Shown: positions 13,784-22,489, counted from the stretch's first letter. The stretch is 26,925 nt of DNA from an uncultured Bacteroidales bacterium (GCA_937902805.1 CALEMB010000169.1:1-26925); one strand, 5' to 3'. Numbers and translations are program-made. Notes: a model not told the origin generated them from the letters alone.

Positions 13784-14599
13784 ATGAAAAGAACTACGCA
13801 TCTCTGTTTTGTTTTAGGTGTCCTCTCATTATTATGTGTTTCAAGCTGTGTCCAAGACTACAGCATTCTGGTGTCGACACAAGACCTTCGTTTTGGATTA
13901 AATTCAGAAAGCCAGACGGTTGTCATCAATGCCAACTGCAAATGGACGATTACCAAAAACGACGATGCTGATTGGTACACCGTTTCACCTATGTCTGGCA
14001 AAGCCAACGACAGCATCATTACAGTGACCGTCAATGATTACAACCATGGAGATTTTCGAGGTTCTTCATTTGTCGTCAGTTCACCTGGCGGCCATGTCCG
14101 CCGCACGGTTTTCGTTAGCCAGAACAAGATTGATTTCGACGGATTGATTAACAAGGTGTTTGCCTTGACTTACTTAGAGCATTGGAATACGGATTTTTAC
14201 GGACAGATTATTGAAGACGACTACGACCTTTATGAATATGACCCATATGATACTACGAGAGGTCAACGAATGTATTTCTTTGAGGATGGCCTAGGCATAC
14301 AGCGCCGCGTTCGTGAAAGTGATGACAGTGTCATTTATTATTCTTTCGAGTATGCGTATGACAGCGACAGCAGTATTTTCCATATCGTGTTTCATTTGGA
14401 AGATGGCGGTCTTGAGCCATACGATCCCGAGGTACTTTGCGCCTCCGATTCGCTTTATCGTATCTTTCATGAATACAAACCCAACTGGTGGGAACGCGCT
14501 GACATGCGTAAAGTTGGGACAATTGATCCTGGAGAAAAATCATTGTTAATGCGTGCCATTAAGAAACGCAAAGGCGGGAATGGCATTTTTCATTATTAA
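13784..14599 (+). CDS. BACON-domain lipoprotein
   Basis: A 271-residue surface lipoprotein. An in-frame ATG at 13736 lies inside the terminator palindrome, so the start is the ATG at 13784. That gives a clean signal peptide: MKRTT, a hydrophobic run, then VSSC with the lipid-bearing Cys22. Residues about 27-110 form a BACON domain, a Bacteroidota Ig-like fold often in carbohydrate-binding or surface proteins. Typical features are ANCKWTITKNDDADWYTVSP, the SGKANDSIITVTV strand and a final RTVFVSQN. The C-terminal half (about 115-271) is rich in Tyr, Asp and Glu, with DYDLYEYDPYDTTRG, and matches nothing I recognise. It lies 58 nt before the glycosyltransferase. The exact role is unknown. Confidence 0.8.
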   Translation: MKRTTHLCFVLGVLSLLCVSSCVQDYSILVSTQDLRFGLNSESQTVVINANCKWTITKNDDADWYTVSPMSGKANDSIITVTVNDYNHGDFRGSSFVVSSPGGHVRRTVFVSQNKIDFDGLINKVFALTYLEHWNTDFYGQIIEDDYDLYEYDPYDTTRGQRMYFFEDGLGIQRRVRESDDSVIYYSFEYAYDSDSSIFHIVFHLEDGGLEPYDPEVLCASDSLYRIFHEYKPNWWERADMRKVGTIDPGEKSLLMRAIKKRKGGNGIFHY

Positions 14600-14656
14600 T
14601 ACTTTGTAAGGAAGGTGTGTACACCCTCTCAATCATTCAAAAAAATTGATAATGCC

Positions 14657-16522
14657 ATGATAAAGGACAAAATATTCAATTGGAAATTTTGCCTTTGTTG
14701 TGGCCTTTTCATTTGGTTTGTCGTCAACCTGCTACAGGGTATCTTCACCGAAATCCAGGAAGACGAGGCCTATTACGCCCTCTATGGCGAACACCTCGCG
14801 TGGGGTTATTACGACCACCCGCCCATGGTGGGACTGATGACTTTCCTCAGTAGCATCTTTTTCTCGGGCACCTTGGGCGTGAGGTTTTTCACGATTATCA
14901 CTTCTTGTTTGTCGTTGTTTGTGATATGGTTGATAGCGATTGACCAACACAATGACAAAGCTGAGGTCGTTGAGCCTGTCGAAACGCCGACTTCTTTGGA
15001 ACGGCCCTTCGACAAGCTCAGGGACCTTAATCCCAAAAGTATATCGCTATTCTTCATCATCGCCTGCTCCGTCGTGATGTTCAACATCTACGGCTTCGTC
15101 ACCACGCCTGATGCCACGTTGATTTTGTTCTCCGCGTTGTTCCTGTTTGTGTATCAGCGTTACCTCAACGATAACTCATGGAAGAACGCACTTCTCATGG
15201 GTGTCATGATGGCGTTGATGATATACAGCAAATACCATGCTTTCTTACTGTTGGGACTGATTGCCCTTTCCAATATTAAACTGTTGAAAGACGGCAAGTT
15301 TTGGGTAGCTTGCCTTGTGGCTTTAGCCTTGCTGATGCCACATATTCTTTGGCAAATCAATGCCGACTTCCCGAGTTTCCGGTACCATCTCTCGGGTCGT
15401 AGCGAGCCATTTTGCTGGAGTTATTTCTGGGAATATTTGCCTAATCAGCTGCTGGTTTTCAATCCGTTTACTTTTGGGGCGGTGGTGTATATTTTAATCA
15501 AACACAAACCCAAAGGCTGGATTGCTTCGTCGTGCCTCCTCGCAATGACAGCTAAAGCAAAGGACGATGTCATTGCGAGCGAAGCGAAGCAATCCAGAGA
15601 AAAAGCTCCCAATGAAGTCTTTGAGCGTGGACTATGTTTCATTCTCATCGGTTTCTTTTTCTTCTTCTGGCTAATGGCTTTCCGGGGACACGTCGAGCCA
15701 CATTGGACCATCGTGTGCGTCATACCCGCTGTGGTGTTAGTCTACAGAAAGGTTCTGTCAGATGAAAAGCTGAGACGTTATGTCAAATTTGTCATCCTGC
15801 CCTCGCTCCTCTTAATTGTCGTCCTCAGGATCCTCATCCTCACGCCGCTTGCCGACCGCTTCGGTTATCACGGCAAGAAGAATTATTATACGGCCATAGA
15901 AACGCTGGCAGGCGATCATCCAGTGGTGTTCCAAGGCTCGTTCCAAGAACCCGCCTTGTACCATTATTTCACGGGCAAAGAGAGTGCCGCATTTAGAAGT
16001 TTTTATGACCGCAAGACGCAATACGACCTCTGGCAGTTTGACAAGGATTGGATAGAGCAACAGGTGTTCGTTTGTACGCCATACCATAAATTGTCAAAGG
16101 AATACCAAATCAACGGGGTGGAATTTAAGGGGTTCTTGGCTGAGTTTTTCCAGTCGGCGAACCGCTTGGAGACATCGTTCTGCATCACGAACGCCTCGTC
16201 TGACCCAACGCCTGTCTTCCATCATGGCGACACCCTCCATATTGAGTTCTCCATCCACAACCCTTACGACCAAGCCGTTGTTTTCCATCACCCCGAGTTC
16301 GACCTCTGCATCAAGGCACATTACCTGCCTGGCGACGGTTTCAGCTATTGCCAATATGACGACAACATTTTTATCCCAGCCCACGAGACTTATCACGGAC
16401 ATCTGGTTACCGTTGTCAGCGAGAACGTAAAAGAGGGGAAAAAGCACTTTGCCCTTGGCATAGGCGACGGCATCGGCTCCTTTGTAACGGAAGGGAGCCA
16501 GACGAAAATCATCGTTGAATAA
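14657..16522 (+). CDS. GT39-type membrane glycosyltransferase (PMT_2 family) with two in-frame palindromic inserts
   Basis: A 621-residue inner-membrane glycosyltransferase of the GT39/PMT_2 (ArnT-like) group, which transfers sugars from polyprenyl-phosphate donors on the periplasmic side. The first external loop has the family motif EDEAYYALYGEHLAWGYYDHP, with acidic residues Asp36-Glu37. About ten hydrophobic helices follow, then a soluble beta-rich C-terminal domain (from about residue 430) rich in His and Phe. The ATG at 14657 is preferred over a GTG at 14615. Two repeat elements are translated within it: residues about 103-124 (EPVETPTSLERPFDKLRD) and about 288-314 (ASSCLLAM...ASEAKQSR). 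Both fall between hydrophobic segments and keep the frame open, so the protein is probably made. It ends 2 nt from the convergent IPExxxVDY gene. Confidence 0.85.
   Translation: MIKDKIFNWKFCLCCGLFIWFVVNLLQGIFTEIQEDEAYYALYGEHLAWGYYDHPPMVGLMTFLSSIFFSGTLGVRFFTIITSCLSLFVIWLIAIDQHNDKAEVVEPVETPTSLERPFDKLRDLNPKSISLFFIIACSVVMFNIYGFVTTPDATLILFSALFLFVYQRYLNDNSWKNALLMGVMMALMIYSKYHAFLLLGLIALSNIKLLKDGKFWVACLVALALLMPHILWQINADFPSFRYHLSGRSEPFCWSYFWEYLPNQLLVFNPFTFGAVVYILIKHKPKGWIASSCLLAMTAKAKDDVIASEAKQSREKAPNEVFERGLCFILIGFFFFFWLMAFRGHVEPHWTIVCVIPAVVLVYRKVLSDEKLRRYVKFVILPSLLLIVVLRILILTPLADRFGYHGKKNYYTAIETLAGDHPVVFQGSFQEPALYHYFTGKESAAFRSFYDRKTQYDLWQFDKDWIEQQVFVCTPYHKLSKEYQINGVEFKGFLAEFFQSANRLETSFCITNASSDPTPVFHHGDTLHIEFSIHNPYDQAVVFHHPEFDLCIKAHYLPGDGFSYCQYDDNIFIPAHETYHGHLVTVVSENVKEGKKHFALGIGDGIGSFVTEGSQTKIIVE
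14965..15026 (+). repeat. Palindromic element A (TGAGC-TGTCGAA type) inside the glycosyltransferase gene
   Basis: Inverted arms at 14965-14989 and 15002-15026 match at 20 of 25 positions, with the core TGAGCyTGTCGAA in both. It is the REP-like palindrome widely dispersed in bacterial genomes. Here it is read in frame, giving EPVETP and RPFDKLRD. Confidence 0.85.
15517..15597 (+). repeat. Palindromic element B (CTGGATTGCTTCG / TCATTGCGAG type) inside the glycosyltransferase gene
   Basis: The arm at 15517-15550 and the inverse of 15568-15597 share CTGGATTGCTTCG and CTCGCAATGACA at their ends, with a few extra bases between in the left arm. It is a well-known dispersed bacterial palindrome. The element is 81 bp, a multiple of three, and encodes a loop ending VIASEAKQSR. 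Confidence 0.88.
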
Positions 16523-16524
16523 AT

Positions 16525-17046
16525 CTACGAGTTTTCCCTGAGTTGTGTTTGTATAACTTCCTGCTCACGCATCTGCTTGCGCACATCGTTGAGGTTGTTG
16601 AGTTTCTTTTTCTTGTCGATCATCTTCTGCTCACAGTCACCAATGGTTTCCAACACCTGGCGCATCACCTTGTCTTTCTCCAGCAGAAAAGCATGGACGA
16701 CTCCTTCTGCGGCGCGTATAGACTGGATGAGATTGAGGCGACGCTCAGCGGTGAGGCTGTTTTGGATGAGGAAGAGATAGTCGAGGCGAGGTTTGAAGGA
16801 ATAAAGCACCTTGTCCTTGCGCACGAGAGAGACCAGATTATACACATTGTAGTTTTCGCCCGCCGTATAATAGAAAAAGGAGAACTCGCCCCCCTCAAAC
16901 TCCAGGTCGTCGTAACGTACCAAGTCGATGGAGAGTTGCTTGTTGATGCTCCATGCCAGCTTATAGTCGGGCAAACTCGAATTGATGCCGATGACGGTAG
17001 TGTCGTCGAACGAAGCAATCTGTATTTTCTTGTCTCTGGGATTCAT
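16525..17046 (-). CDS. IPExxxVDY family protein
   Basis: A 173-residue protein of the Bacteroidota IPExxxVDY family, function unknown. Family features are PDYKLAWSINKQLSIDLVR near the N-terminus, FSFFYYTAGENYNVYNLVSL, and KPRLDYLFLIQ. The C-terminal third is charged and likely coiled coil (KKKLNNLNDVRKQMREQE). Its position directly after rnc in an acpP-fabF-rnc run is the family's usual neighbourhood and strongly supports the call; pyruvate kinase, which often follows, is absent here. An in-frame ATG at 17061 lies upstream of a -7 element (17051-17058), so the ATG at 17046 is chosen. That leaves only four bases between the promoter and the start codon. Confidence 0.8.
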   Translation of the reverse strand: MNPRDKKIQIASFDDTTVIGINSSLPDYKLAWSINKQLSIDLVRYDDLEFEGGEFSFFYYTAGENYNVYNLVSLVRKDKVLYSFKPRLDYLFLIQNSLTAERRLNLIQSIRAAEGVVHAFLLEKDKVMRQVLETIGDCEQKMIDKKKKLNNLNDVRKQMREQEVIQTQLRENS

Positions 17047-17050
17047 GCCG

Positions 17051-17081
17051 CAAAGATACACTTATCTTTTGTCGGGCGCAA
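17051..17081 (-). promoter_or_regulatory. Promoter of the IPExxxVDY gene, possibly giving a leaderless mRNA
   Basis: On the minus strand TTG (17081-17079), 20 nt, then TATCTTTG (17058-17051). The start codon follows four bases later (17046), so the transcript would have little or no leader. Confidence 0.5.
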
Positions 17082-17098
17082 CCTCACACGAAAAAATA

Positions 17099-17827
17099 TC
17101 ATCCTTCGCCAAATAATGTCTTGCAGGTCTTCTCAGCGGCCAGTTGCTCGGCACCACGGATGGAGCGGTCGTAAGCATCGGAATAGGAAGTCCCATCTAT
17201 GACAATCTGCACGTGATATTGTTTCTTATGGCCTTCGCCATTCTCATCCAGAAGTTGGAACACCAGTTTCTTTTTGTTCTTTTGTGACCATTCGAGCAGC
17301 TTACTCTTGAAATTGACGTCGGTTTTCTGCAGCTCTTCCAAGTCGATGTGCACTTTGACGATGCGTTCGATGATGATTTTTTTGGCGAAGTCGAAGCCTC
17401 GGTCAAGGTAAATGGCACCCATGAGGGCCTCAAAGGCGTTGCCGCCCATCGAGCGCGCATTGTTGCCCATGTCGGGGGCGTGACGGATGTATTCGTCGAA
17501 GCCGAGCTTCTGCGAAAGCTTGTTAAGCGACACGCGGCTCACGATGCGGGAGCGCATCTCTGTCAAGAAACCCTCGGGCTGCGTGGGATAGGTGTGGAAC
17601 AGGTAATCGGCCACAGCGGTGCTCAGCACCGTATCACCGAGGTATTCCATGCGCTCGTTGCTAACGTGGTAGTTGCCTACGGTCTCGGCTGCCACCGACT
17701 TATGGGTGAAGGCCACACGATAGAGGTTGATGTTTCTGGGATAGAAGCCAAAAATGTTGTGGATATAAAGATAAAGCTCTTTGTCTTGGGGGTCTTTGGG
17801 TTGCGAAAGCTGCGGAAAAAGGGCCAT
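17099..17827 (-). CDS. rnc: Ribonuclease III
   Basis: A 242-residue double-strand-specific endoribonuclease that processes rRNA precursors and other structured RNAs. The signature NERMEYLGDTVLS (residues 57-69) gives metal-binding Glu61 and Asp65. The second catalytic pair falls in GGNAFEALMGAIYLD: Glu133 is present, but the usual Asp three residues before it is Asn130. The C-terminal dsRNA-binding domain (about 165-240) includes NFKSKLLEWSQKNKKKLVFQ and GAEQLAAEKTCKTLF. The start codon follows the fabF stop after one base, so the two are translationally coupled. The gene order acpP-fabF-rnc is conserved in the phylum. Confidence 0.97.
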   Translation of the reverse strand: MALFPQLSQPKDPQDKELYLYIHNIFGFYPRNINLYRVAFTHKSVAAETVGNYHVSNERMEYLGDTVLSTAVADYLFHTYPTQPEGFLTEMRSRIVSRVSLNKLSQKLGFDEYIRHAPDMGNNARSMGGNAFEALMGAIYLDRGFDFAKKIIIERIVKVHIDLEELQKTDVNFKSKLLEWSQKNKKKLVFQLLDENGEGHKKQYHVQIVIDGTSYSDAYDRSIRGAEQLAAEKTCKTLFGEG

Positions 17828-17828
17828 C

Positions 17829-19082
17829 TCAGGATTGGAACTTTTTGAAAATCAAGGTGGCGTTTTGTCCACCGAAGCCAAAGGAGTTGGACAAAGCGTA
17901 GTGGATGTCGCGTTTTTTGGCTTTGTTGAAAGTAAAATCTAAACGACTGTCGATATTCGGGTCGTTGTCGAAATGGTTGATGGTGGGCGGAATGATGCCG
18001 TTCTTAAGGGCCAGCACGCAAGCGATGGCCTCAATGGCACCTGCACCACCTAAAAGATGACCCGTCATCGATTTCGTGGAGTTGATGCTGATGTCGTAGG
18101 CATGTTCGCCAAACACCTTTTGAATGGCGAGCACTTCTGCCAAGTCGCCCATCGGCGTTGAGGTGCCGTGAGTGTTGATGTGGTCGATGACCTCAGGAGC
18201 AATCTCGGCATCTTTCAAGGCGCGTTGCATGCTGAGTACACCGCCTTCACCTTCGGGATGGGGAGCTGTGATGTGATAGGCGTCGGCTGATTCGCCGCCA
18301 CCCACTACTTCGGCATAAATCTTGGCACCACGAGCGATGGCGTGTTCGTATTCCTCAAGAACAAGGCAACCAGCACCTTCGCCCATGACGAAGCCGTCGC
18401 GGTTGAGGTCAAAGGGGCGAGAGGCCGTCATCGGGTCGTCGTTGCGCGTCGACAGTGCTTTCATGGAGTTAAAACCACCGATGCCGAGTTGTCCAATGGC
18501 TGCACCAGCGCCACCGGCAACGACAGCCTGGCATTTGCCTAAACGGATGTAGTTGAACGCGACGGTGATGGCATGCGTTGAAGAGGCGCAAGCCGACACA
18601 GTGGAGAAGTTAGGGCCACGGAAGCCGTATTTGATGGAGACGATGCCACTTGGCATGTTGACAATCATCTTGGGGATGAGGAAAGGACCGAAACGCGGTG
18701 TGCCGTCGCCTTGCGAATATTCCATCACCTCGTTGAAAAGATGGTTGACACCGCCGATGCCCGAGGTCATGATGACGCCCACTTCGTCCAAATTGCAATT
18801 TTCAGAAGAGATGCCAGAATCGGCAATAGCCTCGTCAGCGGCGATGAAGCTAAATTGGGCGAAGTGATCGTACTTGTGTATGTTTTTCTTATCGAAATAG
18901 TTCTCGGGGTCGTAGTCCTTCACCTCGCAGGCAAAGTGTGTCTTGAACAAAGTAGAATCGAAACGGGTAATCTCACCAGCGCCGTTTTTTCCATTCACCA
19001 ATCCCTCCCAGAAATCCTTGATGGTGTTTCCGATAGGTGTGATGGCACCGAGGCCTGTGATGACTACACGTTTCGATTCCAT
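17829..19082 (-). CDS. fabF: 3-oxoacyl-ACP synthase II
   Basis: A 417-residue condensing enzyme of fatty acid synthesis. It elongates acyl-ACP by Claisen condensation with malonyl-ACP, and works with the ACP encoded just upstream. The catalytic triad is complete: Cys165 in STVSACASSTHAI, His305 in NTHGTSTPMGD and His342 in KSMTGHLLGGAGAIEA, with Lys337 also conserved. It begins MESKRVVITGLGAITPIG and ends FGFGGQNATLIFKK, as usual for the family, and is full length. It starts 32 nt after the acpP stop and ends one base before rnc. Confidence 0.97.
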   Translation of the reverse strand: MESKRVVITGLGAITPIGNTIKDFWEGLVNGKNGAGEITRFDSTLFKTHFACEVKDYDPENYFDKKNIHKYDHFAQFSFIAADEAIADSGISSENCNLDEVGVIMTSGIGGVNHLFNEVMEYSQGDGTPRFGPFLIPKMIVNMPSGIVSIKYGFRGPNFSTVSACASSTHAITVAFNYIRLGKCQAVVAGGAGAAIGQLGIGGFNSMKALSTRNDDPMTASRPFDLNRDGFVMGEGAGCLVLEEYEHAIARGAKIYAEVVGGGESADAYHITAPHPEGEGGVLSMQRALKDAEIAPEVIDHINTHGTSTPMGDLAEVLAIQKVFGEHAYDISINSTKSMTGHLLGGAGAIEAIACVLALKNGIIPPTINHFDNDPNIDSRLDFTFNKAKKRDIHYALSNSFGFGGQNATLIFKKFQS

Positions 19083-19114
19083 GTAATTTTTATTGATTTC
19101 TAGCTATGTGAAAA

Positions 19115-19360
19115 TCAGTTCTCAGCGCGCATCTTTTCGATGAGGCGAACCACGTCGCCCACAGTGACGATGCTTTCCTGTTGGTCGTCCGGGATGGAGA
19201 GGTTGAAGCTCTTTTCAAATTCCATCATCAGCTCGACGGTATCGAGAGAATCGGCACCCAGGTCGTTGGTGAAACTGGCTTCCATAGTAACTTCTGACGG
19301 ATCAACGCCAAGCTTTTCGGCGATAATCGGTACGATTTCATTCAAAATTTTTTCTTGCAT
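19115..19360 (-). CDS. acpP: Acyl carrier protein
   Basis: An 81-residue acidic helical protein that carries growing fatty acyl chains on a phosphopantetheine arm. The attachment site is Ser38 in GADSLDTVELMMEFEK, the canonical motif. The start is the ATG at 19360 (MQEKILNEIV); an alternative TTG nine bases upstream is unlikely. It leads the acpP-fabF-rnc run. Confidence 0.96.
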   Translation of the reverse strand: MQEKILNEIVPIIAEKLGVDPSEVTMEASFTNDLGADSLDTVELMMEFEKSFNLSIPDDQQESIVTVGDVVRLIEKMRAEN

Positions 19361-19393
19361 AGTTTTCAATTTTTAGGTGTTCATAAAACGCCG

Positions 19394-19401
19394 CAAAGAT
19401 A
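19394..19401 (-). promoter_or_regulatory. -7 promoter element of the acpP-fabF-rnc run (TATCTTTG)
   Basis: An exact TAnnTTTG match on the minus strand, 33 nt before the acpP ATG. CAA triplets (TTG on the minus strand) at 19417 and 19424 lie 15 and 22 nt away, so the -33 element is ambiguous. A second TACCTTTG on the same strand (19517-19510) could be an upstream promoter. Confidence 0.5.
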
Positions 19402-19616
19402 CACTTTATTTTATTTCAAAAAGCAAAATTTTCTCAAAATATTGAGAATCAAATGCTTGATTCATCCAAAAAGTGCGTCTTGCGACCATATTACACTCGT
19501 TTTCGAAAGCAAAGGTACAACTTTTTTTAATCGATGGTGTTTTTTTGGTGATTTTAGAAGCAATTTCATCCCAGTTCAAGCTTTTCTTCGTATTTTTACC
19601 CCATAAAAACAACACT

Positions 19617-22463
19617 ATGGAAAACAGCGAGAAAAAACTCTTCCTTTTGGATGCCTACGCCTTGATTTACAGGGCTTTCTTTGCACTGAACAAGAACCCG
19701 CGCCTCAACTCGAAAGGCGTCAATACCTCAGCGGTGATGGGCTTCCTCAACTCACTCTACGAAATCTTGAAAAACGAGAAACCCTCCCATATCGGCGTGG
19801 CCTTTGACGTGGCCGGCACCGCACAGAGACAGGCCGAATACAGTGAGTACAAAGCCAACCGTGAGAAGATGCCTGACGACCTCCGCGAGGCCATACCTTA
19901 TATTATAAGACTCATCGAGGCCTTCAACATCCCCATTTACGGCGTGGAAGGTTACGAGGCCGATGATGTCATCGGAACCATGTCGAAGATGGCGGAACAA
20001 CAGGGTTTTACCACCTATATGATGACCCCCGACAAGGACTTTGGGCAACTCGTCACGGACAAGGTTTTGCTCTACAAACCCGCCAAATTCGGTGAGCCAG
20101 CACAAATATGGGGTCCTAAGGAGGTCTGTGAACGCTATGGCATCCAAGAGCCCAAGCAACTCATCGACATTCTTGGCCTCTGGGGTGATGCTGCCGACAA
20201 CATCCCTGGCATTCCTGGCATTGGCGAGAAAACGGCAGCCATTCTGGTAGGAAAATACGGCAGCGTGGAGAACCTCATTGCCCATGCCGACGAGCTGAAA
20301 GGCAAACAGAAGGAAAACGTCATCGAATTTGCCGAACAAGGACTAATGTCGAAGGCGTTGGCCACTATCAATTTGGAGGTGCCTGTCGAATTCAACGAGG
20401 AAGAACTTCGCGCCAAAGAACCCGACCTGCCTGCGTTGATGGCTCTTTTTGAAGAATTGGAATTTAGAACCTTCGCCAAGCGTTTCTTAGACGACTACAA
20501 GAAAACCCACGACAACGTGCCAGCCGTGGAAACGCCTGCACCCAAGCCTTCGCAACCTGACCTGTTTTCAAACGAAACGCCAAACGCATCAGGACAATTT
20601 GACTTGTTCAACCAAGACGGAAATACAGGCGACCTACTAGCCTTCTCCGACAAGGACTCGGCCAAGACGGTACAACATGACTACAAACTTGTAGAAGCCG
20701 ATGCCGACATCAAGGCTTTGGTGGAACTGCTTTCCAAACAAAAACAATTCGTTTTCGACACAGAAACCACCAACATCGACGTGTATTTGGCGGAATTGGT
20801 TGGAGTTTCATTTGCCATCAAGGCACACGAGGCTTGGTATCTGCCCATGCCCGCCAACCAAAAGGAATGCCAGCAGAAACTGGAGCTGCTAAGGCCATTG
20901 TTTGAGGACGAAAGCATTCTCAAAATTGGGCAAAACCTGAAATACGACATCTCCATGTTGGCGCAATACGGCATCTCAGTGAAGGGCAAGATTTTCGACA
21001 CCATGCTGGCCCATTACCTCCTTGAGCCCGAGCAACGCCACAATATGGACTATCTCGCTGAGGTCTACCTTAACTACATCACCATCCCCATCGAGGATTT
21101 GATCGGCAAAGGAAGAATGCAAAAGACCATGCGCGAGGTGCCACTGAACTTGGTCAAAGAATACGCCGCCGAAGATGCTGATATCACCCTACAACTCTAT
21201 GAGAAACTGCAACCCCTGTTGAAGGAAAATGGCGTAGAGAAATTGTTCTATGAAATCGAGATGCCACTGGTACCTGTGCTCAGCCGCATGGAGGCCAACG
21301 GTGTGAAGATCGACACGGAGAACCTGCAGCAAATCAGCGAGGAGTTTGGCAGAGAGATTCACAAAATCGAAGAAGAAATTTATGAACTGGCTGGCACTCC
21401 TTTTAATATCGCCTCACCGAAACAGTTGGGTGAAATCCTTTTCGAGAAACTGAAAATCGACGAGAAAGCCAAGAAAACCAAAACGGGACAATATGCCACG
21501 GGCGAAGAGGTGCTACAAAAACTCCTGCACAAGCACCTCATCATCCAAAAAATTTTGGATTACCGCTCGTTAACCAAGTTGAAATCCACTTATTTGGATG
21601 CGCTTCCGGCTTTGGTCAACCCGAAGGATGGATTGATTCATACTTCATACAACCAAGCTGTTACTGCCACGGGGCGCTTGAGTTCCAACAATCCCAACCT
21701 GCAAAACATCCCCGTGCGCACCGAGAAAGGCCGTGAGATTCGTCGTGCCTTTGTGCCACGCAGCGAAGCTTACACCCTCCTTGCTGCCGACTACTCCCAA
21801 ATCGAGTTGCGCATCATCGCCCACTTGAGTCAAGACCCAGCCATGGTCAGCGATTTCAACCTCGGCCACGACATCCATGCCGCCACGGCTGCCAAGGTGT
21901 TCCACGTGCCTATGGATCAGGTCACCAAGGAGCAGCGCAGCCGCGCCAAAGCCGTCAACTTCGGCATCATCTATGGCATGTCGGCCTTCGGTCTGGCCGA
22001 GCGTATGGAACTCTCGCGCAGCGAGGCTGCCGACATCATCAAGAAATACTTTGAGGAATATGCAGGCATTAAGGAATACATGAACCGCAGCATCGCTTTA
22101 GCTCGGGAACATGGTTATGCCGAGACCATTTTGGGACGCCGTCGTTACCTCCGTGATATCAACGGCTCTAACAGCGTAGTGCGTGGTTTCGCTGAACGTA
22201 ACGCCATCAACGCACCCATCCAAGGCAGTTCAGCCGATATGATCAAAATCGCCATGATTGGCATCCACGAAGAACTGCAAAAGCTGAAAATGCAGTCGAA
22301 AATGATTCTTCAGGTACACGACGAATTGGTCTTTGATGCCCATCTCGACGAACTCGACGAATTGAAATCTATTGTCGAGAACAAGATGGTGAACGCTTTG
22401 CCGCTCTCCGTGCCAGTGGTGGTGGAGATGAATACGGGAAGCAATTGGTTAGAAGCTCATTAA
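19617..22463 (+). CDS. polA: DNA polymerase I
   Basis: A 948-residue repair and Okazaki-fragment-processing polymerase with all three activities visible. The 5'-3' exonuclease domain (about 1-290) includes LFLLDAYALIYRAFFAL, EGYEADDVIGT and GIPGIGEKTA. The 3'-5' proofreading domain (about 355-530) keeps its DxE motif (FDTETTN, Asp381 and Glu383) and KYDISML. The polymerase domain follows: TGRLSSNNPNLQNIP, motif A AADYSQIELRI (Asp725), motif B RSRAKAVNFGIIYGMSAFGL, and motif C LQVHDELVF (Asp902). The ATG at 19617 gives the usual MENSEKKLFLLDAYAL start; an in-frame upstream extension of 48 residues resembles nothing in the family. A variable, Pro-rich linker lies around residues 300-350. No clear promoter is seen. 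Confidence 0.97.
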   Translation: MENSEKKLFLLDAYALIYRAFFALNKNPRLNSKGVNTSAVMGFLNSLYEILKNEKPSHIGVAFDVAGTAQRQAEYSEYKANREKMPDDLREAIPYIIRLIEAFNIPIYGVEGYEADDVIGTMSKMAEQQGFTTYMMTPDKDFGQLVTDKVLLYKPAKFGEPAQIWGPKEVCERYGIQEPKQLIDILGLWGDAADNIPGIPGIGEKTAAILVGKYGSVENLIAHADELKGKQKENVIEFAEQGLMSKALATINLEVPVEFNEEELRAKEPDLPALMALFEELEFRTFAKRFLDDYKKTHDNVPAVETPAPKPSQPDLFSNETPNASGQFDLFNQDGNTGDLLAFSDKDSAKTVQHDYKLVEADADIKALVELLSKQKQFVFDTETTNIDVYLAELVGVSFAIKAHEAWYLPMPANQKECQQKLELLRPLFEDESILKIGQNLKYDISMLAQYGISVKGKIFDTMLAHYLLEPEQRHNMDYLAEVYLNYITIPIEDLIGKGRMQKTMREVPLNLVKEYAAEDADITLQLYEKLQPLLKENGVEKLFYEIEMPLVPVLSRMEANGVKIDTENLQQISEEFGREIHKIEEEIYELAGTPFNIASPKQLGEILFEKLKIDEKAKKTKTGQYATGEEVLQKLLHKHLIIQKILDYRSLTKLKSTYLDALPALVNPKDGLIHTSYNQAVTATGRLSSNNPNLQNIPVRTEKGREIRRAFVPRSEAYTLLAADYSQIELRIIAHLSQDPAMVSDFNLGHDIHAATAAKVFHVPMDQVTKEQRSRAKAVNFGIIYGMSAFGLAERMELSRSEAADIIKKYFEEYAGIKEYMNRSIALAREHGYAETILGRRRYLRDINGSNSVVRGFAERNAINAPIQGSSADMIKIAMIGIHEELQKLKMQSKMILQVHDELVFDAHLDELDELKSIVENKMVNALPLSVPVVVEMNTGSNWLEAH

Positions 22464-22489
22464 AAAATAATCATCATTCTACACGCAAT

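Noticed and set aside
15517..15597. Element B as a sign of a frameshifted pseudogene
   Set aside because: The element is 81 bp, the frame continues through it, and the protein has normal ends.
19406..19615. Minus-strand frame of 69 codons in the acpP-polA gap
   Set aside because: It contains a likely promoter element (19510-19517), is AT-driven, and resembles no protein I know.
19473..19616. 48-residue N-terminal extension of DNA polymerase I
   Set aside because: Family members begin near LFLLDAYALIYRAFF; the extension covers an intergenic region with minus-strand promoter elements.
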